The notes under the pieces are model-generated. The model was not told where the DNA came from. It did not search any database and saw only the letters and a list, made by a program, of their open reading frames with translations. A program made the position numbers and the translations under genes. A stretch of 6,185 nucleotides of DNA from assembly GCA_024404415.1 (NCBI GenBank), contig JAKSPX010000102.1, forward strand, positions 1 through 6,185, read 5' to 3'. Shown in pieces: positions 5,072 through 6,185 of the stretch. Every line of letters begins with the position of its first letter. Positions within the stretch are counted from its first letter, which is position 1. The stretch comes from Clostridia bacterium (GTDB taxonomy: Bacteria; Bacillota; Clostridia; Oscillospirales; QAMX01).

Positions 5072-5572
5072 TTGGAGCTTACCCTGGAACCCATTCATGA
5101 GGGAGACGAAGAGCGCTTTCGCTCAATTGCCGGGGAAGAGCACGTACTGCGCTTTCTGCCGGACATGGAAATGACCGCGGCCTATGCCTCCCGCCTTGCG
5201 TCTCATTCCCGCGCCGCCGAGAATTTTTCCCCGAAGGAGCAGATGCGCCTTTTCGGCATTTACCGGGAAAAAGAGCTGGTCGGCGCTCTGACCCTCGGCC
5301 CGGTCTACGAGGCCGGGTACCGCGTGACGGTCGGCTTCTTCCTCGGGAAAGCCTGGCTCGGGCGGGGGATCGCCGGGAAAAAAAAGAAAAAAGCGCTGGA
5401 ACTGGCCAAAAACGACGAAATTCAGGAGGTCTGCGCCCTCGCGGAGAGTGAAAACGAACGCTCGCGGAAGCTTCTCGAAAGGATCGGCTTTCGTGAGGAA
5501 ACGAGGCTTTTCACGCGGCGCAGCGGTGAAAGAGAAAAACGGGAAACGGTTTTATATACCTATTGTTTGTAA
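5072..5572 (+). CDS. GNAT-family N-acetyltransferase (RimJ/RimL-like)
   Basis: A 166-residue protein with the layout of the GNAT_3/RimJ-RimL group, which transfers acetyl from acetyl-CoA to an amine. The beta4-beta5 region is LVGALTLGPV and YRVTVGFFLG (about 69-92). The acetyl-CoA loop is WLGRGIAGK (95-103, motif R/QxxGxA-like). The C-terminal NERSRKLLERIGF (128-140) is the usual NxxSxxLLxxxGF motif. The substrate is unknown. The start is the TTG at 5072, behind a very G-rich ribosome binding site (AAGGGGGGAGG, 5057-5067); no in-frame ATG lies nearby. After the acetyl-CoA loop, a run of five Lys (103-107) is coded by A8-G-A6, where relatives usually have a T/SEA-type helix start. WalJ follows 34 nt later and is probably co-transcribed. 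Confidence 0.85.
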   Translation: MELTLEPIHEGDEERFRSIAGEEHVLRFLPDMEMTAAYASRLASHSRAAENFSPKEQMRLFGIYREKELVGALTLGPVYEAGYRVTVGFFLGKAWLGRGIAGKKKKKALELAKNDEIQEVCALAESENERSRKLLERIGFREETRLFTRRSGEREKRETVLYTYCL

Positions 5573-5606
5573 GAAGGGGCTGCGATGAGCGGCACAGGGC
5601 GACAAG

Positions 5607-6185
5607 ATGCTGACCTACATTTCCTTCGCCTCCTCCTCGGACGGCAACGCGGGTCTGGTGACCGACGGGACGACCCATCTTTTATTGGATGCGGGCATTT
5701 CGGCCAAACGAATCACCGCCTCGCTAAAGTCGCTCGGGCTGGAAGCGGGCGCGCTTCAGGGCGTATTACTCACGCATTTTCACTCGGATCACACCAAAGG
5801 GCTTGAAAATTTATTAAAAAAAACGCCCCTCCCGGTCTATTCGCCGGGCAAGGGCTTTAAGGCGCTGCGGCCTTTCATGATCGGCGGCATCACGATCACG
5901 GCCTTCCACACGCCGCACGACGCCTATCCCTCCTGCGGCTTCCGTTTCGAGGCGGGGGAGGACACCCTCGGCTTTGCCACCGACCTCGGCCACGTCACCG
6001 AAGAGGTCGAGGCGACCCTGAAGGGCGTGAGGCGGCTGGTGATCGAATCCAATTACGACCGCGATATGCTCATGAACGGGCCTTATCCCTATTCCCTCAA
6101 GGTCAGGATCGACTCGCCGAGTGGACACCTTTCCAACGAGGACTGCGGCGTATTCCTTGCGCGTATGGCGGATAACGGCCTTGAA
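5607..6185 (+). CDS. walJ: WalJ/YycJ-type metallo-beta-lactamase-fold hydrolase (3' end outside the window)
   Basis: The first 193 codons are present and the frame is open to the window edge; the family is about 260 residues. The N-terminus ISFASSSDGNAGLV is the family signature. Metal ligands are visible: THFHSDH (56-62, HxHxDH), His104 in HTPHD, and Asp126 in ATDLGH. The C-terminal family stretch ESNYDRDML...GPYPYSLK...GHLSN is present (147-177). WalJ proteins are exonuclease-like hydrolases usually found with the walRK genes in Firmicutes; in Bacillus and relatives they influence genome maintenance and cell-division timing. The ATG at 5607 has AGGG 7 nt upstream. An out-of-frame ATG at 5585 has an equally good AAGGGG upstream, so start usage deserves checking. 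Confidence 0.92.
   Translation, partial: MLTYISFASSSDGNAGLVTDGTTHLLLDAGISAKRITASLKSLGLEAGALQGVLLTHFHSDHTKGLENLLKKTPLPVYSPGKGFKALRPFMIGGITITAFHTPHDAYPSCGFRFEAGEDTLGFATDLGHVTEEVEATLKGVRRLVIESNYDRDMLMNGPYPYSLKVRIDSPSGHLSNEDCGVFLARMADNGLE

Noticed and set aside
1..6185. CRISPR array, tRNA or rRNA genes, insertion sequence or transposon ends
   Set aside because: No spaced direct repeats, cloverleaf, rRNA-like stretch or transposase-like frame was seen on either strand by reading. A covariance or HMM scan would be needed to exclude divergent forms.

Overview
The window looks like a chromosomal piece from a GC-rich, spore-forming member of the Clostridia (Oscillospiraceae/Ruminococcaceae-like). The main evidence is a complete spoVAC-spoVAD-spoVAE cluster, the dipicolinic-acid transport genes found only in endospore formers. 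Supporting evidence is a pair of Spo0A-type boxes, AGGAGG-type ribosome binding sites, low-GC-Gram-positive-style sigma-A promoters, and a WalJ/YycJ-type hydrolase plus an HtrA protease, both common near the origin in Firmicutes. The species cannot be named from sequence alone.

Layout. Positions 1-~262 are AT-rich and hold a possible C-terminal tail of one gene, then a signal peptide plus the start of a coiled coil typical of secreted peptidoglycan hydrolases. At about 248-266 this runs out of frame into a GC-rich htrA (to 1391) that has no convincing start of its own. This is a gene-fusion breakpoint or an assembly chimera. A strong two-way terminator (1414-1446) separates htrA from a convergent, easily missed 57-residue Cys/Gly-rich membrane microprotein on the minus strand (1463-1636). 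Next, on the plus strand, is a PAS/histidine-kinase-like protein (1833-2810) that lacks the phospho-accepting His and the ATP-binding Asn residues. It has a near-consensus sigma-A promoter preceded by two perfect Spo0A boxes one helical turn apart. The gap 2811-3070 contains a 15-bp hairpin, a terminator and three DnaA-box-like 9-mers, two of them perfect and abutting.

On the minus strand, spoVAC (from a GTG at 4922), spoVAD and spoVAE form a tight operon ending at 3071, with a plausible sigma-G-type promoter. Divergent from it is a GNAT acetyltransferase (5072-5572) with a good sigma-A promoter and a Spo0A-box 7-mer in its leader. It is followed by the first 193 codons of a WalJ/YycJ-type metallo-beta-lactamase-fold hydrolase (5607 to the window end).

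How the genes fit together. The spoVA genes move dipicolinic acid into the developing spore. The degenerate kinase, with its Spo0A-box promoter, is a candidate stationary-phase or sporulation modulator. The Cys-rich microprotein shares its intergenic region and may belong to the same programme. HtrA and WalJ are envelope and genome-maintenance housekeeping genes. With the DnaA boxes they suggest, but do not prove, an origin-proximal location.
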